DNA of 64,000 bases, from positions 9,679,257-9,743,256 of the forward strand of contig NC_060232.1 in NCBI RefSeq assembly GCF_021155775.2. The letters are read 5' to 3'. The first letter of the stretch is position 1; every line of letters starts with the position of its first letter. The stretch is from Neodiprion pinetum. Lineage: Eukaryota; Arthropoda; Insecta; Hymenoptera; Diprionidae. Positions 26,372 to 36,274 of the stretch are shown here, piece by piece. Below the pieces are notes generated by a model. The model was not told where the DNA came from and did no database searches. It saw nothing but the letters and a program-made list of their open reading frames with translations. Both the position numbers and the translations under genes were made by a program.

Positions 26372-26572
26372 GCTGAGCTGTCAATACAATGTGTCACCAG
26401 CAAGACAACTTCGTGCACATGATGATTTAGTCTTTTGCCATTATATCGATAACTTCACGATAATACGAAAGACTACACACATTTTTGACAGTAGAAATTG
26501 TGCACAGAATATCAATTACATGCAGATTGAATTTAAAAGTAACTTCCCACTAAGTTTATCAGCTTATATTTT
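26372..26572 (+). CDS. Exon-like ORF with good splice sites, unidentified
   Basis: This is an open stretch of 66 codons between a TCTATAG acceptor and a perfect GTAAGT donor. It contains several cysteines (LSCQYN, FCHYID, SRNCAQN) and a segment IEFKSNFPLSLSAYIL that resembles the lead-in to leucine-rich repeats in secreted or membrane proteins. That similarity is weak. It lies 130 bp outside the palindrome's left edge and reads into it, so any downstream exons would be inside or beyond the palindrome. No start codon or partner exon could be proven. Confidence 0.3.
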
Positions 26573-26762
26573 GTAAGTGGTGCATTACTGGTGGGGATTC
26601 TATGTTTGCGATAGTCCTTGGGTGGGAGAAACCATGTAATTCATGAAATAGGCAGTAAGTTACAATTTAATTTTGGCAAGACATTAATATCATACAATAA
26701 AATTTTTTACCTAGTCGGAGACCTTTCCTTCAGGTTGTACTTGGAAAACGTCAAACTCAATG

Positions 26763-26948
26763 CTAAACTGAATTTTTGCACCTTGTTTGAGACCTACTTT
26801 TAGGCAAAAACAGTGAGGATTTTGGATACTCTCCATTTGGATTTTCGATGAAAATTCGACGATTCTGAATACTACTGGAATAAATTATTTGATAAACTAC
26901 TCCATCATAATTTTTCTGAAGAAACCGATTGAGCGTAGTGCCATTACG
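26763..26948 (-). pseudogene. Left-arm copy of unidentified exon (mirror of 33557-33742)
   Basis: This is the same sequence as the right-arm exon at 33557-33742, read on the minus strand. It includes the NGTTLNRF start, the RRIFIENPNGEYP segment and the +1 slip in an A-run. Being inside the palindrome, it is an exact mirror copy with no independent evidence of function. Confidence 0.35.
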
Positions 26949-27173
26949 CTGCAATTAACACATTGGAAGTTACAGCCTAACAACAATGAATTTTGTTCCT
27001 CATTTTTCTGCGAATGATCCTACGCTCTTTTCCTTGTGTTTTCTCGGTTCCTCGGGGTCCGATTGGTTAGGAAAGGGTCACAAGAATCAAAAATCTGAGA
27101 CCGATAGTTTTTTGGCGAAAACATAGGCGTGAAGGTAGGGCTAACCTCCTGTTTTTATCGTTGACCGAAGAAG

Positions 27174-28020
27174 ATGAAGACAGTTGCCCTAACGGGCATT
27201 GGTGTGACAACCGTAAATCGCTCCGTGAGATGTTCCAACGGTAGAGTTGAGAACTTATTGCAGAACATCAGAGAGTTACCGATTTCTACATGATGCTGGC
27301 TGCATTCACCTTCCAAGTAACACAGTCTTCGCAATGGTGAGCCCAAGCCAGTACTTAGCCGGTGTGTACTCATCGAGTTTAGGCGTTACCGAGTTGTCGG
27401 CGATTCAAGAAATTAATTATGAGAATATACTTCTTCCGAAATTCGTAGCAATACAGTGATTTAATTAAAGTATAGGTACCCGAGAGAAGAATGTACACGC
27501 AGATCATAAATAATGATAAATCAGATGTAATAATGATGCAGAGACCAAAAAATATATGTACGTATATGCGGTCCATGTACGATATTAATATGTACGACCC
27601 GTTTACGATTAATACGTGATGCATACTATAAATTTTATAATTTTCCAGGAGACAAACTAGATTATCTACAATAATACGTCGATAATATGAAAATAGAAGA
27701 ATTATTCATTTCGAAATGGGATTCTATTCGACACGCGCTCGATGTATTCCATAACATTAATATTCATAATTATTCCAACAACATTTGCTCTGTCGATCTT
27801 GAATTTTCGCAGGCGTAGAATCGAAAGGCTGTTTTAGCTAGTCGCAAGTAAAGTATCTACGTTGGGTAGAGAAACACAATTGTTTTTCGAAAAGTGTTCG
27901 TATGGAAAAAAATTCAGAGTAACTGTCATGTATCACGGATGCGCTAATTTTGATCCAGATGAAATGGATGCTCCGTATATGAGACAGTATTTCATGCAGT
28001 GTCCTGATTTAAAGAACTGA
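27174..28020 (+). CDS. Left-arm candidate multi-exon gene, unidentified
   Basis: Three pieces can be joined in part. 27174-27240 starts at ATG (MKTVALTGIGV) and ends at a GTAGAG donor. 27264-27336 lies between a TTATTGCAG acceptor and a GTGAGC donor and fits in phase, with a hydrophobic YMMLAAFTF run. 27838-28020 follows a GTTTTAG acceptor and gives 60 codons ending at TGA, including FRVTVMYHGC and a Cys near the end (FMQCPDLKN). The last exon is the best supported because of its composition and length. The join between the second and third is not in obvious phase, so an exon may be missing. No family was recognised. A mirror copy lies at 32485-33331 on the minus strand. Confidence 0.3.
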
Positions 28021-28339
28021 AAAGGTGATAGGGAGAGAAAGAACGAAGCTTCTTAACACTTCGAGTGTATTTTAACACACATTTGAAAGATACGAGCAAA
28101 ATTTTTCATCATCCAACTGTCGCAGAACGGCAGCGTTATCAGCTGACCCGTTAACTGAAGGATATATCTTCAGTCAACGCCTGACCATCGCAGGGCCTGG
28201 CCGCTTGAGTCTGGAATCGGCAGGAGAGATAAAGTGCGTATTTCTTGTATGAAATGTGAAAACTAAAATCATTATACATCATATCATATCATCATACATC
28301 ATACATCGTACATCGTACATCGTACATCGTAAATCATAC

Positions 28340-28650
28340 ATCATCATACATAGTATGAAAGGTCGAAACCAAAGTTTGGATGTCGGATGTTCAGAAAGTG
28401 ACGTCACCAATTCAAAATCAGCTAGCCGAATTCCTCAGTCTGGAGACAACCGCGCAGTAGAGCGGACGGATAAGAGTCGCGCTCCGCAAATTTCGAGTAA
28501 GGGTTCTCAACCTCCCGATCTCGCGCTTCGGGTCCGCTACGTATTTCGAGTACCGGGTTCTCAACCTCCCCGATCCCGCGCTTCGGGTCCGCTACGCGGT
28601 GAAACTCGACTTCCAGGATAAGCGCTCCGTGGTTCCTGGTTCACGTTTAC
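28340..28650 (-). repeat. Dispersed repeat copy, left palindrome arm
   Basis: This segment is the reverse complement of 31855-32165 and a diverged relative of 50270-50665. Shared landmarks are ACGGAGCGCTT, the TCTGCGGAGCGCGA-type core, GAGGAATTCGGCTAGCTGAT, TGACGTCA and a tail of TATGATG-like short repeats (here CATACATCAT at 28265-28350). It looks like a non-autonomous dispersed element; the class is unknown. Confidence 0.6.
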
Positions 28651-29187
28651 AATGAATTATTTCAATTCGTTTTTCGCGCAAGCCCATATTCGGTAGCTGT
28701 CAGTCCGCTAATAAAATTTCTCGACTTCCAGGATAAGCGCTCCGTGGTTCCTGGTTCACGTTTACAATAAATTATTTCAATTCGTTTTTCGCGCAAGCCC
28801 ATATTCGGTAGCTGTCAGTCCGCTAATAAAATTTCTCGACTTCCAGGATAAGCGCTCCGTGGTTCCTGGTTCACGTTTACAATGAATTATTTCAATTCGT
28901 TTTTCGCGCAAGCCGAAATTCAGTAGCTGTCAGTCCGCTAATAAAATTTCTCGACTTCCAGGATAAGCGCTCCGTGGTTCCTGGTTCACGTTTACAATAA
29001 ATTATTTCAATTCGTTTTTCGCGCAAGCCCATATTCGGTAGCTGTCAGTCCGCTAATAAAATTTCTCGACTTCCAGGATAAGCGCTCCGTGGTTCCTGGT
29101 TTACGTTTACAATGAATTATTTCAATTCGTTTTTCGCGCAACCCCAAATTCAGTAGCTGTCACTGCGCTAATAAAATTTCTATAACT
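28612..29187. repeat. 115-bp tandem repeat array, five units, left arm
   Basis: Five head-to-tail units each contain AGGATAAGCGCTCCGTGGTT, then TTTTTCGCGCAAGC and GTAGCTGTCAGTCCGC. Units differ at diagnostic sites (AATGAA or AATAAA; CATATTCGG or GAAATTCAG). Comparison with the right arm shows that the second unit here is the one absent there. Confidence 0.85.
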
Positions 29188-29474
29188 TTATAATCTTCTC
29201 ATAATCTTTTTGGTAAAATATGTCGATAAATAAATTATATTAAACTTTGCACATTATTTTTGATTTGTTCTCGTGCTGAAAATATTTATTAGTATTCGAG
29301 GTATAACTCGAGGTGGTTGGCGGTGGTTGAAGGTATTCGGAGTTGGACGAGGAGGAGGACAGGAAGACAAGGAGATGAAGGTGGACGAGGATTTGTGCTC
29401 GGTGAGTAAAACACTTTTATAATATTTGATGGCAATTGTAATTATATTTGATCTAAAATATTTCAAACTAGTCA

Positions 29475-29935
29475 TGTTTACATTAAATTACTTCAATTCA
29501 TTTTCCGCGCAAGCACATATTCAGTAGCTATGAATAAGCTTATACAATTGATTATATTATTAAACAATTAATTAATTATATCAATCCTTATACAATATTT
29601 TTGATGTGTTCCTATACCGAAAATATTTACATTAAATTACTTCAATTCATTTTTCGCGCAAGCACATATTCAGTAGCAATGAATAAGCTTATACAATTTA
29701 TTATATTATTAAACAATTAATTAATTATATCAATCCTTATACAATATTTTTGATGTGTTCCTATACTGAAAATATTTACATTAAATTATTTCAATTCATT
29801 TTTCGCGCAAGCACATATTCAGTAGCTGTGAATAAGCTTATACAATTTATTCTACTATCAATTAATTAATTAATTATATTAATCCTTACACAATATTTTT
29901 GATGTGTTCTCATACTGAAAATATTTATTACCATT
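29475..29935. repeat. About 145-bp tandem repeat array, three units, left arm
   Basis: Three units each run from TTTACATTAAATTA through TTCGCGCAAGCACATATTCA and GAATAAGCTTATAC to a TTTTTGATGTGTTC end. They share the core TTTCGCGCAAGC...CATATTC..GTAGC with the neighbouring 115-bp family, so the two arrays are related. Confidence 0.75.
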
Positions 29936-30249
29936 CCAGGTATAACCCGAGGTGGTTGGCGGTGGCTGGAGGTGGTCGGAGGTGGACGAGGTGGACCAGG
30001 AGGAGGACGAGGCCCAGGAGGAGGACGAGGTGGACGAGGAGGAGGCGGGGTGGGTCGTGGGAGAGGAGGGGCAGAGGTGGGCGGGGAAGGGAGTGAGGTG
30101 GGAAGGGAAGGGTGAGGGGGAGGGGGACGGGGGAAGGGGGAGGGGAAAGGGGGATGGGGAGGGGAAGGGGAGAAGGCGGGAGGGAGGGAGGGAGGGAGCG
30201 AGGGAGGGAGGGAGGGAGGGAGGGAGGGAGGGAGGGAGGGAGGGCGGGC
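29936..30249 (+). repeat. Polypurine (G/A-rich) tract, left half of palindrome core
   Basis: GTGGACGAGG/AGGAGGACGAG units grade into an almost pure GGGA run at about 30176-30243. A similar GGTGGACGAGGA block also occurs at 29300-29395. Glycine- or arginine-rich translations in this strip come from the simple sequence and should not be taken as protein genes. Confidence 0.9.
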
Positions 30250-30330
30250 GGGTGGGTGGGAGGGATGGAGGGAGGGGAGTGTAGAACGGATGTCCATTAG
30301 AGTTGATAGAGCAGTACACACCCCCCACAC
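30250..30330. other. Palindrome spacer (81 bp, unpaired centre)
   Basis: This is the only part of the structure not matched in the other arm. It includes GTGTAGAACGGATGTCCATT and is bordered by G-rich sequence on the left and C-rich sequence on the right. If the palindrome is extruded, this would form the loop. Confidence 0.75.
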
Positions 30331-30660
30331 GCCCGCCCTCCCTCCCTCCCTCCCTCCCTCCCGCCCTTTCCTCCCTCCCTCCCTCCTCACCCCCTCCCCT
30401 CCCCCACCCCCCCTCGCCCTCCCCGCTCCACCTCCCCCTTCCCAACCCCTTCCCTTCCCACCTCACCCCCTTCCCCGCCCACCTCTGCCCCTTCCCTCCC
30501 CCTCCCCAGCCCCTCCTCTCCCACGACCCACCCCGCCTCCTCCTCGTCCACCTCGTCCTCCTCCGGGTCCTCGTCCTCCTCCTGGTCCACCTCGTCCTCC
30601 TCCTGGGCCTCGTCCTCCTCCTGGTCCACCTCGTCCACCTCCGACCACCTCCAACCACCG
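30331..30660 (-). repeat. Polypyrimidine (C/T-rich) tract, right half of palindrome core
   Basis: This mirrors the left polypurine tract. It has a shorter CCCT run than the left arm's GGGA run and an extra block of about 30 bp in the TCGTCCTCCTCC units. A strand-composition flip occurs exactly at the spacer. Confidence 0.9.
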
Positions 30661-31432
30661 CCAACCACCTTGGGTTATACCTGGAATAGTAATAAATATT
30701 TTCAGTATGAGAACACATCAAAAATATTGTGTAAGGATTAATATAATTAATTAATTAATTGATAGTAGAATAAATTGTATAAGCTTATTCACAGCTACTG
30801 AATATGTGCTTGCGCGAAAAATGAATTGAAATAATTTAATGTAAATATTTTCAGTATAGGAACACATCAAAAATATTGTATAAGGATTGATATAATTAAT
30901 TAATTGTTTAATAATATAATAAATTGTATAAGCTTATTCATTGCTACTGAATATGTGCTTGCGCGAAAAATGAATTGAAGTAATTTAATGTAAATATTTT
31001 CGGTATAGGAACACATCAAAAATATTGTATAAGGATTGATATAATTAATTAATTGTTTAATAATATAATCAATTGTATAAGCTTATTCATAGCTACTGAA
31101 TATGTGCTTGCGCGGAAAATGAATTGAAGTAATTTAATGTAAACATGACTAGTTTGAAATATTTTAGATCAAATATAATTACAATTGCCATCAAATATTA
31201 TAAAAGTGTTTTACTCACCGAGCACAAATCCTCGTCCACCTTCATCTCCTTGTCTTCCTGTCCTCCTCCTCGTCCAACTCCGAATACCTTCAACCACCGC
31301 CAACCACCTCGAGTTATACCTCGAATACTAATAAATATTTTCAGCACGAGAACAAATCAAAAATAATGTGCAAAGTTTAATATAATTTATTTATCGACAT
31401 ATTTTACCAAAAAGATTATGAGAAGATTATAA

Positions 31433-31890
31433 AGTTATAGAAATTTTATTAGCGCAGTGACAGCTACTGAATTTGGGGTTGCGCGAAAAACGAATTGAAA
31501 TAATTCATTGTAAACGTAAACCAGGAACCACGGAGCGCTTATCCTGGAAGTCGAGAAATTTTATTAGCGGACTGACAGCTACCGAATATGGGCTTGCGCG
31601 AAAAACGAATTGAAATAATTTATTGTAAACGTGAACCAGGAACCACGGAGCGCTTATCCTGGAAGTCGAGAAATTTTATTAGCGGACTGACAGCTACTGA
31701 ATTTCGGCTTGCGCGAAAAACGAATTGAAATAATTCATTGTAAACGTGAACCAGGAACCACGGAGCGCTTATCCTGGAAGTCGAGAAATTTTATTAGCGG
31801 ACTGACAGCTACCGAATATGGGCTTGCGCGAAAAACGAATTGAAATAATTCATTGTAAACGTGAACCAGGAACCACGGAGCGCTTATCCT
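31433..31890. repeat. 115-bp tandem repeat array, four units, right arm
   Basis: This is the reverse complement of the left-arm array but with four units. Order and diagnostic variants match left units 5, 4, 3 and 1, so left unit 2 is missing here or was gained there. Confidence 0.85.
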
Positions 31891-32165
31891 GGAAGTCGAG
31901 TTTCACCGCGTAGCGGACCCGAAGCGCGGGATCGGGGAGGTTGAGAACCCGGTACTCGAAATACGTAGCGGACCCGAAGCGCGAGATCGGGAGGTTGAGA
32001 ACCCTTACTCGAAATTTGCGGAGCGCGACTCTTATCCGTCCGCTCTACTGCGCGGTTGTCTCCAGACTGAGGAATTCGGCTAGCTGATTTTGAATTGGTG
32101 ACGTCACTTTCTGAACATCCGACATCCAAACTTTGGTTTCGACCTTTCATACTATGTATGATGAT
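31855..32165 (+). repeat. Dispersed repeat copy, right palindrome arm
   Basis: It lies in the same orientation as the third copy at 50270-50665. It contains ACCACGGAGCGCTTATCCTG, two GTAGCGGACCCGAAGCGCG-type blocks, GAGGAATTCGGCTAGCTGAT, TGACGTCA and a TATGATG-rich tail reaching about 32225. Confidence 0.6.
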
Positions 32166-32484
32166 GTATGATTTACGATGTACGATGTACGATGTACGAT
32201 GTATGATGTATGATGATATGATATGATGTATAATGATTTTAGTTTTCACATTTCATACAAGAAATACGCACTTTATCTCTCCTGCCGATTCCAGACTCAA
32301 GCGGCCAGGCCCTGCGATGGTCAGGCGTTGACTGAAGATATATCCTTCAGTTAACGGGTCAGCTGATAACGCTGCCGTTCTGCGACAGTTGGATGATGAA
32401 AAATTTTGCTCGTATCTTTCAAATGTGTGTTAAAATACACTCGAAGTGTTAAGAAGCTTCGTTCTTTCTCTCCCTATCACCTTT

Positions 32485-33331
32485 TCAGTTCTTTAAATCA
32501 GGACACTGCATGAAATACTGTCTCATATACGGAGCATCCATTTCATCTGGATCAAAATTAGCGCATCCGTGATACATGACAGTTACTCTGAATTTTTTTC
32601 CATACGAACACTTTTCGAAAAACAATTGTGTTTCTCTACCCAACGTAGATACTTTACTTGCGACTAGCTAAAACAGCCTTTCGATTCTACGCCTGCGAAA
32701 ATTCAAGATCGACAGAGCAAATGTTGTTGGAATAATTATGAATATTAATGTTATGGAATACATCGAGCGCGTGTCGAATAGAATCCCATTTCGAAATGAA
32801 TAATTCTTCTATTTTCATATTATCGACGTATTATTGTAGATAATCTAGTTTGTCTCCTGGAAAATTATAAAATTTATAGTATGCATCACGTATTAATCGT
32901 AAACGGGTCGTACATATTAATATCGTACATGGACCGCATATACGTACATATATTTTTTGGTCTCTGCATCATTATTACATCTGATTTATCATTATTTATG
33001 ATCTGCGTGTACATTCTTCTCTCGGGTACCTATACTTTAATTAAATCACTGTATTGCTACGAATTTCGGAAGAAGTATATTCTCATAATTAATTTCTTGA
33101 ATCGCCGACAACTCGGTAACGCCTAAACTCGATGAGTACACACCGGCTAAGTACTGGCTTGGGCTCACCATTGCGAAGACTGTGTTACTTGGAAGGTGAA
33201 TGCAGCCAGCATCATGTAGAAATCGGTAACTCTCTGATGTTCTGCAATAAGTTCTCAACTCTACCGTTGGAACATCTCACGGAGCGATTTACGGTTGTCA
33301 CACCAATGCCCGTTAGGGCAACTGTCTTCAT
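32485..33331 (-). CDS. Right-arm mirror of the candidate multi-exon gene
   Basis: Mirror of 27174-28020. The best exon is 32485-32667: 60 codons, a GTTTTAG acceptor and a TGA stop. The sequence is the same as in the left arm, so if the gene is real it exists as two convergent identical copies. No family was recognised. Confidence 0.3.
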
Positions 33332-33556
33332 CTTCTTCGGTCAACGATAAAAACAGGAGGTTAGCCCTACCTTCACGCCTATGTTTTCGCCAAAAAACTA
33401 TCGGTCTCAGATTTTTGATTCTTGTGACCCTTTCCTAACCAATCGGACCCCGAGGAACCGAGAAAACACAAGGAAAAGAGCGTAGGATCATTCGCAGAAA
33501 AATGAGGAACAAAATTCATTGTTGTTAGGCTGTAACTTCCAATGTGTTAATTGCAG

Positions 33557-33794
33557 CGTAATGGCACTACGCTCAATCGGTTTCTTCAGAAAAATTATGA
33601 TGGAGTAGTTTATCAAATAATTTATTCCAGTAGTATTCAGAATCGTCGAATTTTCATCGAAAATCCAAATGGAGAGTATCCAAAATCCTCACTGTTTTTG
33701 CCTAAAAGTAGGTCTCAAACAAGGTGCAAAAATTCAGTTTAGCATTGAGTTTGACGTTTTCCAAGTACAACCTGAAGGAAAGGTCTCCGACTAG
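33557..33794 (+). pseudogene. Unidentified exon with +1 slip, right arm
   Basis: After a TTAATTGCAG acceptor, an open frame of about 50 codons (NGTTLNRFLQ, RRIFIENPNG, SSLFLPK) runs to an AAAA run at 33704-33707. From 33708 the next frame continues for 28 codons (GLKQGAKIQFSIEFDVFQ) to a TAG at 33792-33794, six bases before the palindrome edge. The tidy hand-over suggests one protein broken by a single extra A, or a donor at GTAGGT. The same slip is present in the left arm. The protein family is not recognised; the alternating pattern suggests beta strands. Confidence 0.35.
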
Positions 33795-33800
33795 GTAAAA

Positions 33801-34933
33801 GTAAAGGAAAAAGCAAATTGAGAGAAGAGGCCAAAAAAGCGAGTTCAGCAAATATCAGGTATTTACTATCTATGCTCATCCAGGCTTTAGTTTAATATCA
33901 GTCAACATCGAAGTGTGGAGTAAATACTTTAGTACTCACTGAACGGCTCCAAATTACAACGGTCACGTTTTGTTGCTGGAGGAACTGAAATCGGTATTGC
34001 AGCTGTCTTGGAATCTATATTTTAGCTTGGCTCCCTACGACCGATGTATAGGTATAATAATTGCATGCTTACTATTTTGTTGGACGCTAATAAAAAGTTG
34101 ACACCTGATCTGCAATGTCCAATGCCCAAACTTACGTATACTCCGATTTTCAAAATCGTCCCTCAGTCGGTTTTTTCGATATTCTGATGCGGTCAGCTCT
34201 CATTTCGGTAAGCAGAATAAAATATGGAATAGTAGTCAACACGCTTATCGTTTATTCTATAATGAAATAAACTAAATGCTATTGACAACTCAATACGAGT
34301 TTGGGTACAACTTTTATTCATCATAACTACAATTTGCAAACATCAGAACATGATTCGATATGGAATAACAATTATAATAGGTATGTACTTCAGAACTGAA
34401 ATAATTCATTGATTACAATCGTTCAGAAAGTATTTGCAAAAACCGCAATCAGGCATCATTATTGAATGAATGTAAGTCATGCGAGGACCTTCGATTTCCG
34501 ACTCACATTCACGTATCCATAGACCAAAACAGTTAGGTGAAACGTAAGTACGAAGGTTGAGAATAAAAAATCCACCATACATACGTAATTGCTGTTTTTA
34601 TCAATATCATCTTAACCATTGTATCAAGTGAATTATTCTGATGGAGGTCGAAGTGTAATAAAATGTATTTGCTCCAGTTCGTAACACGAAAAAATTTCAC
34701 CTCAATCGCAGTGAATTATATGAGGTCAAACAACCGCCGATTACACAACCGCTACATATTTTTGAACTCTTTGCAAAATTTAGATCGTATGTGTGTTCTC
34801 GCGATCTTCCAAGGTATAATTACACTGGAAATAAGTCGATGGTTAACTTCCCGTGGTCGGCTAACATTTAGTGCTCAGAAGAAACTAATCAAGGCCTAAT
34901 TTATTTTTCTGTAGTGGAATAGCCTGTTCCATA
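33801..34933. other. Intergenic, between palindrome and CA-A
   Basis: No gene is supported. A plus-strand frame of 78 codons at 34663-34899 has no recognisable motif. The region forms the downstream flank (3' UTR side) of CA-A. Confidence 0.4.
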
Positions 34934-36274
34934 TCAACTAGCATAGTAAACTGTTCGTCCGTTGAGGTGTTGAACGGGCCGATGGTTTTCGCGTATGCAG
35001 CTGCCATATTTATTCCGTAAACTACGAAACATCCTTGCCTGATGTTCGGATATCCTCACAGGCTCCGGAAAAATTATCCAAGTGACGCACTCGTGATACG
35101 GAGACGTTGTGATCGAGCCTTGATACGTGTAGTATCCCGGTGTCTGGCAGGCCTGCCTCATCCAGCACAACGAATCTAGATGTACAGAAAAGTTTGAATT
35201 GGTAAACCTAAAAAAGAGCAAGCGTGATTTGATAATTATATTTGATAAAATCACAAGATAAATGAGATTTCGACGTTGTTGTATACACATATCTCCAAAT
35301 ATCTAAGTCCACGTATCTCAAACGCGATAGTGAGCTTTAACAGTCCCATTCTATACGAAGTTATGAATAAAAACACTACAACACGTTTTCCTCAGCCGTA
35401 GAAATAAAGAAATGGCTCTGATCATACGAAATCGCAGTAGTGAATTCGTGCTGTTTATAGTACAATGGTAATATTAGTACTAGGACAGATTTGTGTTAGT
35501 CTGTTTTGACGTAGGAAAGTGGAGAAGGAGGGATTAAAAAAAAATACACGTATAATTGAAAAAGTTGTACAGATACTTGGAGTTATCTTCGCGGATATTC
35601 CGGGCTGAATGACCTTGTCCAAGTTGTCAGTGATTTTGCTGAATAGGGGATTCTCCTCCCAGGCTGGTAGCTGATAAACCTGAAGAAAATAGGCACAAAT
35701 GGCAAGGCCATCTCGCTTGTCCCAACACTTCTCCAAAGCACCATATCGCAAATTCCAGTGAAGGGCTTGGGCTTCCATTGTGAACCACGTGCCGTTTAAC
35801 GTGTGCTCAGCTCCCATGCAGTCCGCCGAACCCCAACGAAATGTGACTTCGTCGAGTTGATATACGTCGTCTCCGAAAGGCCCGCCGCGAATGGTTGCTG
35901 GAATTCTCTCACCCCCAAGGGTGATACGTGCTGCGTAGGATGATGAAATGATCAGGGTTTGATTTGGTGAAGGGCATTGTGCCGCAATGATGACCGAAGG
36001 GATTTTTTTGCAAGTGAAAATAGCTTCGTGAACCGGTTATAAAAGTATTTACCAGTTGATCCCGTGTTAACGAGCGTGGTGTAGCCATCTTGGCTCCAAT
36101 GTCCGCTCATGATTAACGGTGGGAGCTGGATCCCGATGACATTCTCTTCATCCAGATTTATAGGGGACTGACCCAACTGTTTCCTACCTTCGGTGTAACA
36201 GTGAATAACACTTAATTAATATTTACCACAAATCACCGCTGTATCATAATCAACTTACTGGGTTGATTATTCAT
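34934..36274 (-). CDS. CA-A: carbonic anhydrase-related protein lacking all zinc ligands
   Basis: Minus-strand exons are 36259-36274 (start, tentative), 36053-36187, 35577-35930 and 34934-35175; phases agree and give about 248 aa. The fold is alpha-carbonic anhydrase: GQSPINL, an IRGGPF block, GAEHTLNG, YYTYQGSITTSP, ECVTWIIFPEP and NHRPVQHLNG. The HxH zinc motif is VTFRWG (Thr80 and Arg82 instead of His94 and His96), and His119 is Gln105 in MEAQALHW. It therefore cannot bind catalytic zinc in the usual way and is probably a non-enzymatic CA-related protein. The frame is intact, so it is not an obvious pseudogene. Compared with CA-B it has lost one intron and the N-terminal 55 residues; the five-codon first exon (MNNQP) is a phase-compatible guess. 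It is a tandem neighbour of CA-B. Confidence 0.85.

Larger units (their letters stand above)
26705..33800. repeat. 7.1-kb near-perfect palindrome (3.5-kb inverted arms)
   Basis: The left arm (26705-30249) is the reverse complement of the right arm (30331-33800), with an 81-bp spacer. In the outer 2 kb, paired positions sum to 60505. Inside the tandem-repeat zone the sum becomes 60620 because the left arm has one extra 115-bp unit. Pairing starts abruptly: 26705-26710 (TTTTAC) pairs with 33795-33800 (GTAAAA) and the next bases differ. No target-site duplication is visible at the borders. Four separate frames per arm translate identically in both arms, while a few substitutions and a 30-bp-scale indel occur near the core. 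The arms interrupt a carbonic anhydrase cluster. It may be an inverted duplication, a large fold-back element or partly an assembly product. Confidence 0.95.

Noticed and set aside
28612..29187. CRISPR-like array of repeats
   Set aside because: The 115-bp units are contiguous with no unique spacers, and this is eukaryotic DNA; it is a tandem satellite-type array.
29866..30754. Long Gly/Arg/Pro-rich frames on both strands at the palindrome core (up to 280 codons)
   Set aside because: They are open only because the polypurine/polypyrimidine simple sequence has no stop codons; they occur in all frames and mirror across the centre.
26705..33800. Terminal-inverted-repeat DNA transposon with its own transposase
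   Set aside because: No transposase-like sequence (no DDE domain or clear zinc-finger domain) could be supported, and no target-site duplication was seen.
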